Shown: piece by piece, positions 9,742 through 19,198 of the stretch
How positions within the stretch are numbered: the first letter of the stretch is position 1
Layout: each line of letters opens with the position of its first letter
Assembly: GCA_035934555.1 (NCBI GenBank)
Contig: DASYXT010000121.1
Coordinates: 1 to 64,000 of the forward strand
Direction: 5' to 3'
DNA from: DASYXT01 sp035934555
GTDB taxonomy: Bacteria; Verrucomicrobiota; Verrucomicrobiia; Limisphaerales; UBA8199
DNA length: 64,000 bases
The notes under the pieces: model-generated
What the model saw: only the letters and a program-made list of their open reading frames with translations
The model's database searches: none
What the model was told of the DNA's origin: nothing
Position numbers and translations under genes: made by a program

Positions 9742-9815
9742 CGCGAAACTGGTACGGCGGCGAGTGGGGCGGAATGGGGTGATTGCCGCATAAGCAATCC
9801 CTGCTAACGTGGAGT

Positions 9816-12800
9816 ATGAACGGGCAGCGCGTGACCGTCGAACCAGCAAAGCCGTCGCAAACGAACTCAGATCCCGCTCCTGCACCGGACAGCCGGGGGC
9901 CAATGCGGGTGTCGGGCATACGCGAGCTGGGGCGCAAGCGGCGCGTGGTTCCGCGGGTCCCGCTGAGCAAAGACCCATTGTGGTACAAGGATGCAATTAT
10001 TTACGAGGTTCACGTGCGGGCGTTCCTGGACAGCAACGCCGATGGAATCGGCGACTTTCGCGGGCTGACGAGAAGCCTGGATTACCTGCAGGACCTGGGC
10101 GTGACGGCGGTCTGGCTGCTGCCGTTTTATCCCTCACCGCTGCGAGACGACGGCTACGACATCGCTGATTATTATTCGATTAACCCAATGTACGGGACAT
10201 TGAAGGATTTTAAGGAGTTTCTCGCGGGAGCGCATCGGCGCGGGCTGCGGGTGATCACCGAATTGGTCGTCAACCACACTTCGGACCAGCATCCGTGGTT
10301 CCAGCGCTCCCGCCGCGCACCCCCGGGCAGTGCCTGGCGCGATTTTTATGTCTGGAGCAACACAGCCGAGCGTTACGCCGAAGCGCGGATCATTTTCCGC
10401 GACTTCGAGCCGTCGAACTGGACGTGGGACTCTGTGGCGCAGGCGCATTATTGGCACCGGTTTTACTCACATCAGCCGGACCTCAATTACGATAATCCGC
10501 TGGTGCATAAAGAAATTCGGCGGGTGCTGGATTTCTGGCTGGATATGGGTGTGGACGGGCTGCGGTTGGATGCCGTGCCCTATCTGTATGAACGGGAGGG
10601 CACCTCGTGCGAGAACCTGCCTGAGACACACAATTATTTGAAATCGCTCCGGACGCACGTGGATGACAAGTACGGTGATCGCATGCTGCTGGCCGAAGCC
10701 AACCAGTGGCCTGAGGAAGCGGTGACTTATTTCGGCTCCGGCAAAGGGGATGAATGCCACATGGCGTTTCATTTCCCGCTCATGCCGCGAATCTTCATGG
10801 CGGTGCGGATGGAGGACCGGGTGCCAATCGTGGATATTCTGGAGCAGACGCCGCCGATCCCGCCGACGAGCCAATGGGCGTTATTCCTGCGCAACCACGA
10901 TGAACTGACGCTGGAAATGGTCACTGACGAAGAGCGCGACTATATGTACCGGGTGTATGCCAACGACGCGCGGGCGCGCATCAACCTGGGGATCCGCCGG
11001 CGGTTGGCGCCGCTGCTGGGCAACGACCGGAACCGAATTGAGTTGCTGTACCTGCTGCTGTTCGCCTTGCCCGGCACACCGGTGCTTTATTACGGCGACG
11101 AGATCGGCATGGGGGACAACATTTTCCTGGGCGACCGCAACGGTGTGCGCACCCCGATGCAGTGGAGCTCGGACAAAAACGCGGGATTTTCGCGCGCCAG
11201 CCCGCAGGCCTTGTACCTGCCCATTATCCTCGACCCGGAATACCACTACGAAGCGATCAATGCCGAGGCGCAGCAGCTTAATCCCAACTCGCTGCTGTGG
11301 TGGATGAAACGCACGCTGACGTTGCGCAAGCGTTACCTGGCCTTTGGCCGCGGCGCGCTGGAATTCCTCCAGCCCGATAACCGCAAGGTCCTCGCGTTTA
11401 TCCGTCAGTATGAGAATGAAAAAATCCTCGTGGTGGCGAACCTCTCCCGGTTTCCGCAACCGGCGCAGTTGAATCTTGCCGCCTTTGCGGGTCGCGTCCC
11501 GGTCGAACTGTTCGGTCGTGCCCAGTTCCCGCCAATCACGGAGCAAGCGTATCCGCTGACGTTGAGTCCGCATGCGGCGTTTTGGTTTTCGCTCGAGCCA
11601 CAGGCCAGCACGCGAGCCGAGTTGACCAGATTAGCGGGCGAACCGCTGGAGGTTCGGGAGCGTTGGGAAGAACTGTTGCAAGCAGAGCGGCGGCCGGAGT
11701 TGGAGCGCTGTGTGCTGGTGTATCTGCGGGGCAGGCATTGGAATACGTTGCGAGCGGCCGAAGTGAGGACGGTCCAAATCCGCGACGCCGTTCAGGTCCC
11801 GGTGGAGGGCACGCGAGCATTTATCTTTCTGTTGCTCGTGGAGTATTTTGAGGGGGACCCTGATGAATATCAACTGCTGGTCGCTGCGGCCGAGGGGACC
11901 GAGCTCGAAGAACTCAAGGAGCAAGGAGCGGACTCGCTGATTGCCAAGGTCCACCTGCAGGCGCCGGGTCAGGAGGTGGGATTGGTTGCGGCCACGCGAA
12001 GCGAGCCGCTGAGCCGGGCATTGCTCGAGGCGATGGCCCGACGCCGGGTCTTTGGGGGCGGGGCAGGGGAGGTGCGCGCCTGGCCGGCTGCGCCGCTGCG
12101 CGAAGCTGGTTTCGGGAGTCTCTCGGGGTTGGTGCCCACGTTCGGCAACCCCGAATACACCAACCTCACCGTCATGTTCGGCGAGAAATATTTTCTGAAG
12201 ATGTTTCGACGTCTCGAACCCGGAGTCAATCCGGACCTGGAGGTGGTGCAATTTCTGAGCCGGCAGCGATTTGCGAATGTCCCGGCTTTGGCTGGGTGGC
12301 TGGAGTATCGGCGGCGCCCGGGTGAGCAAATGACGCTGGGCCTGCTGACACGCTTCACCCCCCAGGCACAAGACGCCTGGAGTTACACCCTCGACATGCT
12401 CAGCCGATATTTCGATCGCGTCCGTACGGCTCCCAATGAGCAAATGCTTTCAGGCGCAGGCTCACTGTTGCAACTTTCGGAGCGGGAAGTGCCGGAGACG
12501 ATTGTCGGGTTCATCGGCACGTATGTGGAGTTGGCCCGCTTGCTGGGGCAACGTGCGGCCGAGTTGCATCTGGCTTTGGCCGCCGATTCGCAGGACCGGG
12601 CTTTCGCTCCGGAACCATTCACGCCCTTCTACCAACGCTCCCTGTTTCAATCGATGCGTAACACGACCGTCCGGGCGATGCAATCGCTTCGGAGCAAGCT
12701 GGGCAGTTTGCCGGCGGATATTCGCCGGGAGGCCGAGCGCGTCGCCGCATTGGAAGCGGATATTCTCAAGCGATTTCGGTCGGTTAACGAGGTCCGCCTG

Positions 12801-13286
12801 CGCGCGCGGCGGATTCGGTGCCACAGCGATTTGCATTTGGGGCAAGTGCTTTATACGGGCAAAGATTTCCTCTTCATCGATTTTGAGGGTGAACCTGGCC
12901 GCCCGCTGGGGGAGCGGCGGCTGAAGCGTTCGCCGCTGCGCGATGTCGCCAGCATGGTCCGCTCCTTCGATTACGTCAGTTACCTTGCGCTGCTCAAGCA
13001 AATGGACATGGGCAGGGTGCAGGAGAACCAGCTCGAACAATTCGAGCCGTGGGCCCGCTTTTGGTACACTTGGGTAAGCGCGTCGTTCCTGCGCGGTTAC
13101 CTGAGGGCCGCCAGCGCGGGGGATTTGCTGCCCAGCGCCAAGGACCAGTTGGCCGTGTTGTTGGACGCGTTTCTCCTCGAGAAAGCGGTCGCGGAACTGG
13201 AATACGAACTGACTCACCGCCCCGATTGGGTGCGGATTCCCGTGCGCGGCATCCTCCAACTGCTGGCTCCAGGCAAGGTACAGTGA
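9816..13286 (+). CDS. treS: Trehalose synthase / maltokinase fusion (TreS-Mak)
   Basis: This 1156-residue bifunctional enzyme interconverts maltose and trehalose and phosphorylates maltose to maltose 1-phosphate, the donor for GlgE-type glucan synthesis. The N-terminal GH13 domain (about residues 45-600) keeps the nucleophile Asp252 (GLRLDAVPYLY), acid/base Glu294 (LLAEANQWPEE) and Asp362 (RNHDEL). The C-terminal maltokinase domain has HSDLHLGQ (Asp1005) and IDFEGEPGRP (Asp1022). The ATG at 9816 is preferred; an in-frame TTG at 9783 is the alternative. It is the first gene of a four-gene operon and overlaps malQ by four bases. No glgE gene is in the window. Confidence 0.93.
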   Translation: MNGQRVTVEPAKPSQTNSDPAPAPDSRGPMRVSGIRELGRKRRVVPRVPLSKDPLWYKDAIIYEVHVRAFLDSNADGIGDFRGLTRSLDYLQDLGVTAVWLLPFYPSPLRDDGYDIADYYSINPMYGTLKDFKEFLAGAHRRGLRVITELVVNHTSDQHPWFQRSRRAPPGSAWRDFYVWSNTAERYAEARIIFRDFEPSNWTWDSVAQAHYWHRFYSHQPDLNYDNPLVHKEIRRVLDFWLDMGVDGLRLDAVPYLYEREGTSCENLPETHNYLKSLRTHVDDKYGDRMLLAEANQWPEEAVTYFGSGKGDECHMAFHFPLMPRIFMAVRMEDRVPIVDILEQTPPIPPTSQWALFLRNHDELTLEMVTDEERDYMYRVYANDARARINLGIRRRLAPLLGNDRNRIELLYLLLFALPGTPVLYYGDEIGMGDNIFLGDRNGVRTPMQWSSDKNAGFSRASPQALYLPIILDPEYHYEAINAEAQQLNPNSLLWWMKRTLTLRKRYLAFGRGALEFLQPDNRKVLAFIRQYENEKILVVANLSRFPQPAQLNLAAFAGRVPVELFGRAQFPPITEQAYPLTLSPHAAFWFSLEPQASTRAELTRLAGEPLEVRERWEELLQAERRPELERCVLVYLRGRHWNTLRAAEVRTVQIRDAVQVPVEGTRAFIFLLLVEYFEGDPDEYQLLVAAAEGTELEELKEQGADSLIAKVHLQAPGQEVGLVAATRSEPLSRALLEAMARRRVFGGGAGEVRAWPAAPLREAGFGSLSGLVPTFGNPEYTNLTVMFGEKYFLKMFRRLEPGVNPDLEVVQFLSRQRFANVPALAGWLEYRRRPGEQMTLGLLTRFTPQAQDAWSYTLDMLSRYFDRVRTAPNEQMLSGAGSLLQLSEREVPETIVGFIGTYVELARLLGQRAAELHLALAADSQDRAFAPEPFTPFYQRSLFQSMRNTTVRAMQSLRSKLGSLPADIRREAERVAALEADILKRFRSVNEVRLRARRIRCHSDLHLGQVLYTGKDFLFIDFEGEPGRPLGERRLKRSPLRDVASMVRSFDYVSYLALLKQMDMGRVQENQLEQFEPWARFWYTWVSASFLRGYLRAASAGDLLPSAKDQLAVLLDAFLLEKAVAELEYELTHRPDWVRIPVRGILQLLAPGKVQ

Positions 13287-15613
13287 GAGGGAAACGCAAG
13301 TCCTCAGTTTCTTGGCGAACACCTGACGGAAGAGTCGGCGCACGCCGTGGCCGCCTGCTGGCGCGTGGGCCTGAGCGGGACCTGGGCCGCCCTCGTTCCC
13401 AAGTCCTCCGATTGGCAGGGCGAAAGGCGGCGAGTTCGGCCCGCGGGGCCGCGTCGCACGGGCGAGGTGGCGAGCCGCTGAGCCAATTGGCGCGGGCTCA
13501 TGGCATTCAGCTCAGTTACCAGGACATGGAAGGGCAGGAGCATCGAGCCTCACAGGAAACGCTCAAAGCCTTGCTTGGATTGTGGGGAGTCTCGGCTCAC
13601 AAAGATGCCGAGGTTCGAGCCGCACTGCGTGAACTGGAGCAGAGGAAACAGAAACGGGTGTTGCCGCCTGTGCTCGTGGTCTGGGACCACCAACCGCTCG
13701 TGATTAAGTTGAGGCTGCACGCGGCGAGCGGCGCCGCCGGTTCGTTTTGCCTCGTGCGGTTTGAGGATGGTCGCTGCCGCGCGCTGGGTCCGTTGGCTGA
13801 AGCCGCGCCGGTGCTGCGCTTGCCGCGACTGCCATTCGGGTATCATGAATTGGAATGGCAAGCCGGTGGACAAAGCCAGCGCGCCCTGCTGATTTCTGCG
13901 CCGAGCCGGAGCTACTCGCCTCCCGGAAGGGCGCGGCAATGGGGCGCGTTTCTGCCGCTGTATGCCTTGCGAAGTAACCAAAGCTGGGGAGCGGGCAATC
14001 TGGGCGACTGGGCGCGCTTAAGCCGATGGGTCGCTTCACTGGGCGGAGGTGTTATGGCGACGTTGCCGCTGACTGCCGTATTTCTGGGGCAACCGTGTTG
14101 CGAACCCAGCCCGTACTCCCCGGCGAGCCGGCTGTTCTGGAATGAGTTCTATCTGGATATTATCCAGGCTGCGGAATTCGAACGATGTCCCGCAGCGCGG
14201 CGTTTGGTGCGCTCCGCGCGTTTTCAGAAGGAGGTCGCGGCATTCCAGCGGGAGCCTTTGGTCGGTCATTGCCCAGAAGCGGCCTTGCGCCGACGCGTGC
14301 TCGAACTGCTGGCCGACGCGTTTTTTACTCGAGGTGGTTCCAGCAATTTCGAAGATTTCCTCCAGAACAATCCACGGTGCTCGGACTATGCTGAATTCCG
14401 CGCAACCTGTGACACGATGCGCGCGCCGTGGAGCCGATGGGAGGAGCGCCTGCGACACGGAAAGCTGCAACCGGGCGACTACAGGGAGGGCACAAAGAGG
14501 TATTACCTTTATAGCCAATGGCTGATGGAACAGCAGATGGCAGGAGTGGCCGGCGGCTGTAGCTCCAGCGGCATGCGCCTGTTGCTGGATTTGCCGTTAG
14601 GAGTGCACCCGGATTCTTATGATCTCTGGCGCGAGCGGGAAGCGTTTGCCTCGTTGGCTAGTGTCGGCGCACCGCCGGACGTGTTTTTCACTCGCGGCCA
14701 GAACTGGGGCTTCCCGCCACCGCACCCGGAGCGCATCCGGGAGAGTGGCTATGCCTATTTTCGTGAATATCTCAAGTTTCACCTCCGGCACGCAGGCATG
14801 CTGCGCCTCGACCATATCATGGGGCTGCACCGCCTATACTGGATTCCCCCCGGATTCCCCGCGGACGCGGGGGCCTACGTGAGTTATGCCGCGGAGGAAT
14901 TTCAGGCGATTCTTTGCCTCGAATCGCATCGGCACCAAACTCTGCTCGTGGGAGAAAACCTCGGGACGGTGCCGGCCGAGGTGAATGCGGCGATGGACCG
15001 CCACCGGTTTCGCAAGATTTATGTGGCGCAGTTCCAGCAAACAGATAAGCCGCGCAAAGCACTGGAACAGCCGCCAGTCCGCTCCCTGGCCAGCCTCAAT
15101 ACTCATGACACGCCTACTTTCGCCTCGCACTGGCGCGGTCTGGATTTGCAGGACCGTGCGGCGCTGGGACTGCTCACGCCCAGGCAACTGAAGAAGGAAC
15201 GCGCGCGGCGCACCGCTCTCAATCGGGCCCTGCTGGCGTTTCTGAAACGCAAGGGTCTGCTCGAGACGGCCGAACCGCGGTCATCGACAACGATTCAAAA
15301 ACGCAGCGGACGTGGAATTTCGCGCGGGGCGCTCAGCGCGCGCGAGACCCATTCGGTGTTGCGCGCCTGTTTGCGGTGGCTGGCGGCCAGCCCGGCTGAG
15401 TTGGTGCTGGTAAACCTCGAGGACCTTTGGCTGGAAGAACGACCGCAAAACGTTCCCGGCACTTGCAACGAGCGGCCCAATTGGCGCCGGAAAGCTGCGC
15501 TCACGCTGGAACAAATGCAACAATCCTTGAGCATCCGCCGCTTTCTTACCGCGCTGTCGCGCTGCCGTGCCAGCAAGAGATGCGCCTTGAACCCAGACCG
15601 GCGGCCGCGATAA
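13283..15613 (+). CDS. malQ: 4-alpha-glucanotransferase (amylomaltase, GH77)
   Basis: This enzyme transfers alpha-1,4-glucan segments between maltodextrins. GH77 signatures are GMLRLDHIMGLHRLY (nucleophile Asp), LLVGENLGTVP (acid/base Glu) and LNTHDTPTFA. The open frame extends far upstream, but the earlier part is read by treS. The GTG at 13283 overlaps the treS stop as GTGA, which suggests translational coupling, and gives 776 residues. Its first 65 residues are Arg-rich and unlike the family, which begins near LSQLARAHGIQLSYQD. A TTG at 13487 is therefore a serious alternative. The C-terminal 100 residues are also poorly conserved. Confidence 0.87.
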   Translation: MRGKRKSSVSWRTPDGRVGARRGRLLARGPERDLGRPRSQVLRLAGRKAASSARGAASHGRGGEPLSQLARAHGIQLSYQDMEGQEHRASQETLKALLGLWGVSAHKDAEVRAALRELEQRKQKRVLPPVLVVWDHQPLVIKLRLHAASGAAGSFCLVRFEDGRCRALGPLAEAAPVLRLPRLPFGYHELEWQAGGQSQRALLISAPSRSYSPPGRARQWGAFLPLYALRSNQSWGAGNLGDWARLSRWVASLGGGVMATLPLTAVFLGQPCCEPSPYSPASRLFWNEFYLDIIQAAEFERCPAARRLVRSARFQKEVAAFQREPLVGHCPEAALRRRVLELLADAFFTRGGSSNFEDFLQNNPRCSDYAEFRATCDTMRAPWSRWEERLRHGKLQPGDYREGTKRYYLYSQWLMEQQMAGVAGGCSSSGMRLLLDLPLGVHPDSYDLWREREAFASLASVGAPPDVFFTRGQNWGFPPPHPERIRESGYAYFREYLKFHLRHAGMLRLDHIMGLHRLYWIPPGFPADAGAYVSYAAEEFQAILCLESHRHQTLLVGENLGTVPAEVNAAMDRHRFRKIYVAQFQQTDKPRKALEQPPVRSLASLNTHDTPTFASHWRGLDLQDRAALGLLTPRQLKKERARRTALNRALLAFLKRKGLLETAEPRSSTTIQKRSGRGISRGALSARETHSVLRACLRWLAASPAELVLVNLEDLWLEERPQNVPGTCNERPNWRRKAALTLEQMQQSLSIRRFLTALSRCRASKRCALNPDRRPR

Positions 15614-15620
15614 TTCTGCC

Positions 15621-16568
15621 GTGGCAGCGGCCAAATCGTTAATCATCCCTCAACGCACCCGCAAAGTGCGCCGCGTACGCCGAAGGAAGCTAATCGGCTT
15701 GGCTCAGGGTGTATCCTCCACCCGGCTCTCACCAACCGAAGCGAGAAATCCGCGTTCAATGAACCTGGATCGATTGCCGCTATCGCGCGCCATCCGTTTG
15801 ATGTTGAGCGAGGAGGCGACGGTTCCGGGAAAGCTTCTGGCCGCGGCACCGGACTTGGAACGGGCGATTGGGCTGATCGTGCGCTCGCTGCGCCGGAGGG
15901 GGCGATTGTTCTACGTCGGCGCCGGCACGAGTGGCCGGCTGGGGCTTCTGGATGCCAGCGAGTGTCCGCCGACCTTCCGGACCTCCCCTGATTTAGTGCA
16001 GGCCATTCAAGCCGGTGGACCTGCCGCTGTGAACCGAGCCATTGAAGGCGCCGAGGACGATGCCCAGGCCGGCGCCCGGAGCATCCGCGAGCGCAAGGTT
16101 CGCTCAACGGATGTGGTGGCCGGCATCGCCGCCAGCGGAATGACCCCGTTTGTCTGGGGCGCGCTGCACGAAGCCAAACGGCGGCACGCAACTACTCTGC
16201 TGCTCTGTTTTAATCCGTATTTGCGGATTCCACGCCGCTTACGGCCAACACGGGTGTTGGCATTCGACTTGGGACCGGAAGTGTTGACCGGCTCGACAAG
16301 GTTGAAAGCCGGGACGGCGACCAAGCTCGTTTTGAACCTGTTTACCACGCTGGCGATGGTGCAACTGGGCAAAGTCACAAGCAACCTGATGGTGGATCTC
16401 GCTCCCGCAAACAAGAAGCTGCGCCAACGGGCGGTGCGGATCGTTGCGCAGTTAACCGGCGCGGAGGAAGTCGCGGCCGAGCACGCGCTGGAGCAGGAAG
16501 GATGGGTGATAAAGAACGCGATAATTGCTTTACGGCCTGGGCGGACCGTGGTTAACTCGCGCGCATGA
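15621..16568 (+). CDS. murQ: N-acetylmuramic acid 6-phosphate etherase
   Basis: MurQ cleaves the lactyl ether of MurNAc 6-phosphate to GlcNAc 6-phosphate and D-lactate in cell-wall recycling. The 315-residue product has the SIS sugar-phosphate fold: VGAGTSGRLGLLDASE binds the phosphate, and AIEGAEDDA carries the catalytic Glu. KVTSNLMVDL and the C-terminal helices match the family. The start is a GTG 7 bp after malQ. The family motif TEARNPR lies upstream of the later ATG at 15759, so the longer form is preferred. The stop overlaps the next start as ATGA. MurNAc kinase (AnmK) is not in the window. Confidence 0.9.
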   Translation: MAAAKSLIIPQRTRKVRRVRRRKLIGLAQGVSSTRLSPTEARNPRSMNLDRLPLSRAIRLMLSEEATVPGKLLAAAPDLERAIGLIVRSLRRRGRLFYVGAGTSGRLGLLDASECPPTFRTSPDLVQAIQAGGPAAVNRAIEGAEDDAQAGARSIRERKVRSTDVVAGIAASGMTPFVWGALHEAKRRHATTLLLCFNPYLRIPRRLRPTRVLAFDLGPEVLTGSTRLKAGTATKLVLNLFTTLAMVQLGKVTSNLMVDLAPANKKLRQRAVRIVAQLTGAEEVAAEHALEQEGWVIKNAIIALRPGRTVVNSRA

Positions 16569-16876
16569 ACATGGCTCTGGGCATCTGGGACAAGCTGACC
16601 CGAGTGGTTATTTTCCTTTTGTTTCTCGCCGGCCTGCTCGGGGTGGCGGTGTGGTACCTGCCACTGATCCGCCAGAACGAGCGGATGCGGCAGCTAATCT
16701 TTCACCTCGACACTCAGATCACGCAAGAGGAGCAAGCCGGACGGCAGCTCAAGAGCGCGCGAGATTCTCTACGCAATGATCCCAAGGCGGTCGAGCGGCT
16801 CGCCCGTGAATGGCTGGGCTATGGCAAACCCGGCGAGACGGTGATCCGTTTCGACGCGCCGCCTGCCACACGCTGA
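16565..16876 (+). CDS. FtsB/DivIC-like septum formation initiator protein
   Basis: This 103-residue bitopic membrane protein has one transmembrane helix at about residues 14-35, a coiled-coil segment (LIRQNERMRQLIFHLDTQ onward) and a short C-terminal domain with RLAREWLGYGKPGETVIRF. That layout is typical of the FtsB/DivIC family, which bridges FtsL and FtsQ in the divisome. Its ATG overlaps the murQ stop by four bases, so it is probably co-translated as the last gene of the treS operon. Sequence conservation in this family is weak; the assignment rests on topology and the C-terminal signature. Confidence 0.8.
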   Translation: MNMALGIWDKLTRVVIFLLFLAGLLGVAVWYLPLIRQNERMRQLIFHLDTQITQEEQAGRQLKSARDSLRNDPKAVERLAREWLGYGKPGETVIRFDAPPATR

Positions 16877-16936
16877 CCGCGGGCTGGTGTGGTGTTCAGT
16901 AATTGGGGGTTAATTGTTGAATGGAATGGAGAAAAA

Positions 16937-16961
16937 TCAGCCCCGCTCGGAGCGGGCTAAA
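16937..16961. terminator. Hairpin after the treS-malQ-murQ-ftsB operon
   Basis: CAGCCCCGCTCGGAGCGGGCTA can form an imperfect stem of about nine pairs with one bulge. It lies between the convergent ftsB-like and folK genes. No long T-run follows, so it may be a terminator or a small palindromic repeat. Confidence 0.35.
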
Positions 16962-17011
16962 AGCTCCTGTTCAAATCCCCCCCCGCGCATTTGGAAAAAG
17001 GCGCTAGCGTC

Positions 17012-17524
17012 TTATTCCAACCGTTGCAGCCCGGGGTCGGAAGGCGCTTGCGCGAGCAGCTCCGCCACGGTGTGGGACTGACCTGGTAAAATCAAATCCG
17101 GTGCCAGCTCACTCAATGGTGCCAGGACGAACCTCCTTTCCCCAAAGCGGGGGTGCGGCAGCGTCAATCCAGGCGTGTTACGCGTCTCACTGCCAAAGGC
17201 GATGAGATCCAGGTCCAACGTGCGCGGCGCGTTCCGTTGTGGGTTAAAGTTGCGCCCAAACTCGCGTTCCAATCCCTGGAGTTTGCCTAAGAGCGATTCA
17301 GGCGTTTCGGCCGGATGCGGCATTAGACGGACGACGGCATTGATGAAGGGCGGCGAATTCGGCGGACAATCGACTGGTGTGCTTTGCCATAAAGACGACC
17401 TTCGCAGCGGCGCGGCGGAGAGCGCTTGGAGGAGTTCCATCGCGTCCACCACGGCTTGACGCGAATTGCCGAGGTTCGCGCCAAGTGCGATGAAAACTTC
17501 CGGTCCTGGCGCTGGTGCGCTCAC
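17012..17524 (-). CDS. folK: 2-amino-4-hydroxy-6-hydroxymethyldihydropteridine diphosphokinase
   Basis: FolK (HPPK) transfers pyrophosphate from ATP to hydroxymethyldihydropterin in folate synthesis. The 170-residue product has the usual length and motifs: FIALGANLGNSRQAV at the N-terminus, the substrate loop SLWQSTPVDCPPN, and NAPRTLDLDLIAFG with the two Mg-binding Asp residues. It is the last gene of the dap operon, four bases after dapB. No other folate gene is adjacent. Confidence 0.94.
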   Translation of the reverse strand: MSAPAPGPEVFIALGANLGNSRQAVVDAMELLQALSAAPLRRSSLWQSTPVDCPPNSPPFINAVVRLMPHPAETPESLLGKLQGLEREFGRNFNPQRNAPRTLDLDLIAFGSETRNTPGLTLPHPRFGERRFVLAPLSELAPDLILPGQSHTVAELLAQAPSDPGLQRLE

Positions 17525-17528
17525 GGCC

Positions 17529-18263
17529 TCATTTCAGCCCGAGCACGTCGCGCATATCGTACAGGCCGGGCTTCTGCTGCGCGACCCAGGCGGCAGCTCG
17601 CAACGCGCCGTGGGCGAAGGTGTCGCGGCTGGCGGCTTTGTGCGTTAGTTCGAGTCGCTCGCCCGGTGCGGCGAAAATCACGGTATGATCGCCCACCACG
17701 TCGCCGCCGCGGATTGAGTGAATGCCAATTTCGGTCTGGGCCCGTTCGCCGACAATCCCGACGCGGCCGTGGCGCGCGATGGTTTCGAGTTGTTGCCCGC
17801 GCGCCTCGGCCAGAATCTCGGCCAGGCTTCGAGCCGTGCCGCTGGGGGCGTCGCGCTTGAGCCGATGGTGCATTTCGACAACTTCCAAATCAAATTCCGG
17901 GCCGAGTATCTCGGCGGCTTTGCGTGTCAACCAGAACAGCGCGTTGACGCCGAGGGAAAAATTCGAGGAAAGCACCATCGGGATGCAGGCGCTCAGGCGA
18001 GTGATCTCCGAGCGGTCGTCCTGCGAATGGCCGGTCGTGCCTATGACTATTGCCTTGCCGTGCTCGGCGCAGAGCGCGGCGATGCCGGCCGTCGCAGTAT
18101 GCGCGCTGAAATCAACCACGACGTCGCTGCCGGGCAAAATCGGCCGCAAATCATCGCCCTTATCGACCTGGCCCACAAGCTGGATGTCCGGGTGCTGCGG
18201 CGCGCAGGTGAGCAACGCCCGGCCCATGCGGCCTTTGGAACCGATGATTATTATGCGGGTCAT
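17529..18263 (-). CDS. dapB: 4-hydroxy-tetrahydrodipicolinate reductase
   Basis: DapB reduces hydroxytetrahydrodipicolinate with NAD(P)H in the diaminopimelate/lysine pathway. The 244-residue protein shows the Rossmann motif IIIGSKGRMGRAL at the N-terminus, GTTGHSQ, and the family signature MHHRLKRDAPSGTA with catalytic His and Lys. It lies 55 bp after dapA and four bases before folK, in one minus-strand operon. Confidence 0.96.
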   Translation of the reverse strand: MTRIIIIGSKGRMGRALLTCAPQHPDIQLVGQVDKGDDLRPILPGSDVVVDFSAHTATAGIAALCAEHGKAIVIGTTGHSQDDRSEITRLSACIPMVLSSNFSLGVNALFWLTRKAAEILGPEFDLEVVEMHHRLKRDAPSGTARSLAEILAEARGQQLETIARHGRVGIVGERAQTEIGIHSIRGGDVVGDHTVIFAAPGERLELTHKAASRDTFAHGALRAAAWVAQQKPGLYDMRDVLGLK

Positions 18264-18318
18264 GGTGGGTTAATGCGGGAGAAGCGCGAGCGTGCCGGTG
18301 CCGCGCTGGACTTGGTGG

Positions 18319-19197
18319 TTATTTCAGTATGCCGCAGGCTTTCATCGTCGTGCGCAGGACCTCGCGGTTGCGCGGGTTCATCGGCACCAAAGGCAGCCGG
18401 TACTCTTCGTCGATTTGGCCCAGCATCGCCAACGCGGCCTTCACTGGGACCGGGTTGGTCTCGATGAACAGGTCTTTGAAGATCGGATAGTACTTCTGGT
18501 GCAGCTTTAACGCGGCGGCGAATCGTCCGGCGGCAAACAGTTTCACCATTTGCGCAACCTGGCGCGGGATGACGTTGGACGCGACGCTGATGACCCCTTG
18601 GGCGCCGACGGCCATGAAGGGCAGAGTCAGCGCGTCGTCGCCGCTCATGATCTCGAAGCGCGGGCCCAGCGCGGCGCGGAGCTGGCTCACGCGGTCGGGG
18701 TTGCCACCGGCTTCTTTGATCCCGATCACGTTGCGGCATTCCCGGGCAAGCCGTTGCACAGTTTCCACGCCGATCTCGATCCCGCACCGGCCCGGAATGC
18801 TGTAGAGCACCAGCGGCAGCCGTGTGTGCCGCGCCACCTCACGAAAATGTTGAAACAGCCCTTCCTGCGTTGGCTTGTTGTAATATGGCGCGACTTGGAG
18901 TGAGCCATCGGCACCGGCTTTTTCGGCGTGTTCGGTCAGATAAACGGCTTCGCTGGTCGAGTTGCCGCCGGTGCCGGCCAGCACCTTCAGGCGGCCCGCA
19001 GCGAACTTCACCGCCAATTCGATGAGTCGCACGTGCTCGTCATAATTGACGGTGGGCGATTCGCCCGTCGTCCCGACCGGCACGATACCGTCCACGCCTG
19101 CTTTGATCTGGCTCTTGATTAGCCGCTCCAGCGCTGCTTCATCAATCACGCCGGCTTTAAACGGCGTCACGATGGCTGTGTAGGTTCCCGTAAACAT
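18319..19197 (-). CDS. dapA: 4-hydroxy-tetrahydrodipicolinate synthase
   Basis: DapA condenses pyruvate with aspartate semialdehyde, the first committed step to diaminopimelate. The 292-residue TIM barrel has GTTGESPTVNYDEH (active-site Thr pair), VLYSIPGRCGIEI with the catalytic Tyr, and GIKEAGGNPDRV with the Schiff-base Lys. GDDALTLPFMAVGAQGVIS closes the barrel. Only one base separates its start from the dapF stop. Confidence 0.97.
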   Translation of the reverse strand: MFTGTYTAIVTPFKAGVIDEAALERLIKSQIKAGVDGIVPVGTTGESPTVNYDEHVRLIELAVKFAAGRLKVLAGTGGNSTSEAVYLTEHAEKAGADGSLQVAPYYNKPTQEGLFQHFREVARHTRLPLVLYSIPGRCGIEIGVETVQRLARECRNVIGIKEAGGNPDRVSQLRAALGPRFEIMSGDDALTLPFMAVGAQGVISVASNVIPRQVAQMVKLFAAGRFAAALKLHQKYYPIFKDLFIETNPVPVKAALAMLGQIDEEYRLPLVPMNPRNREVLRTTMKACGILK

Positions 19198-19198
19198 G

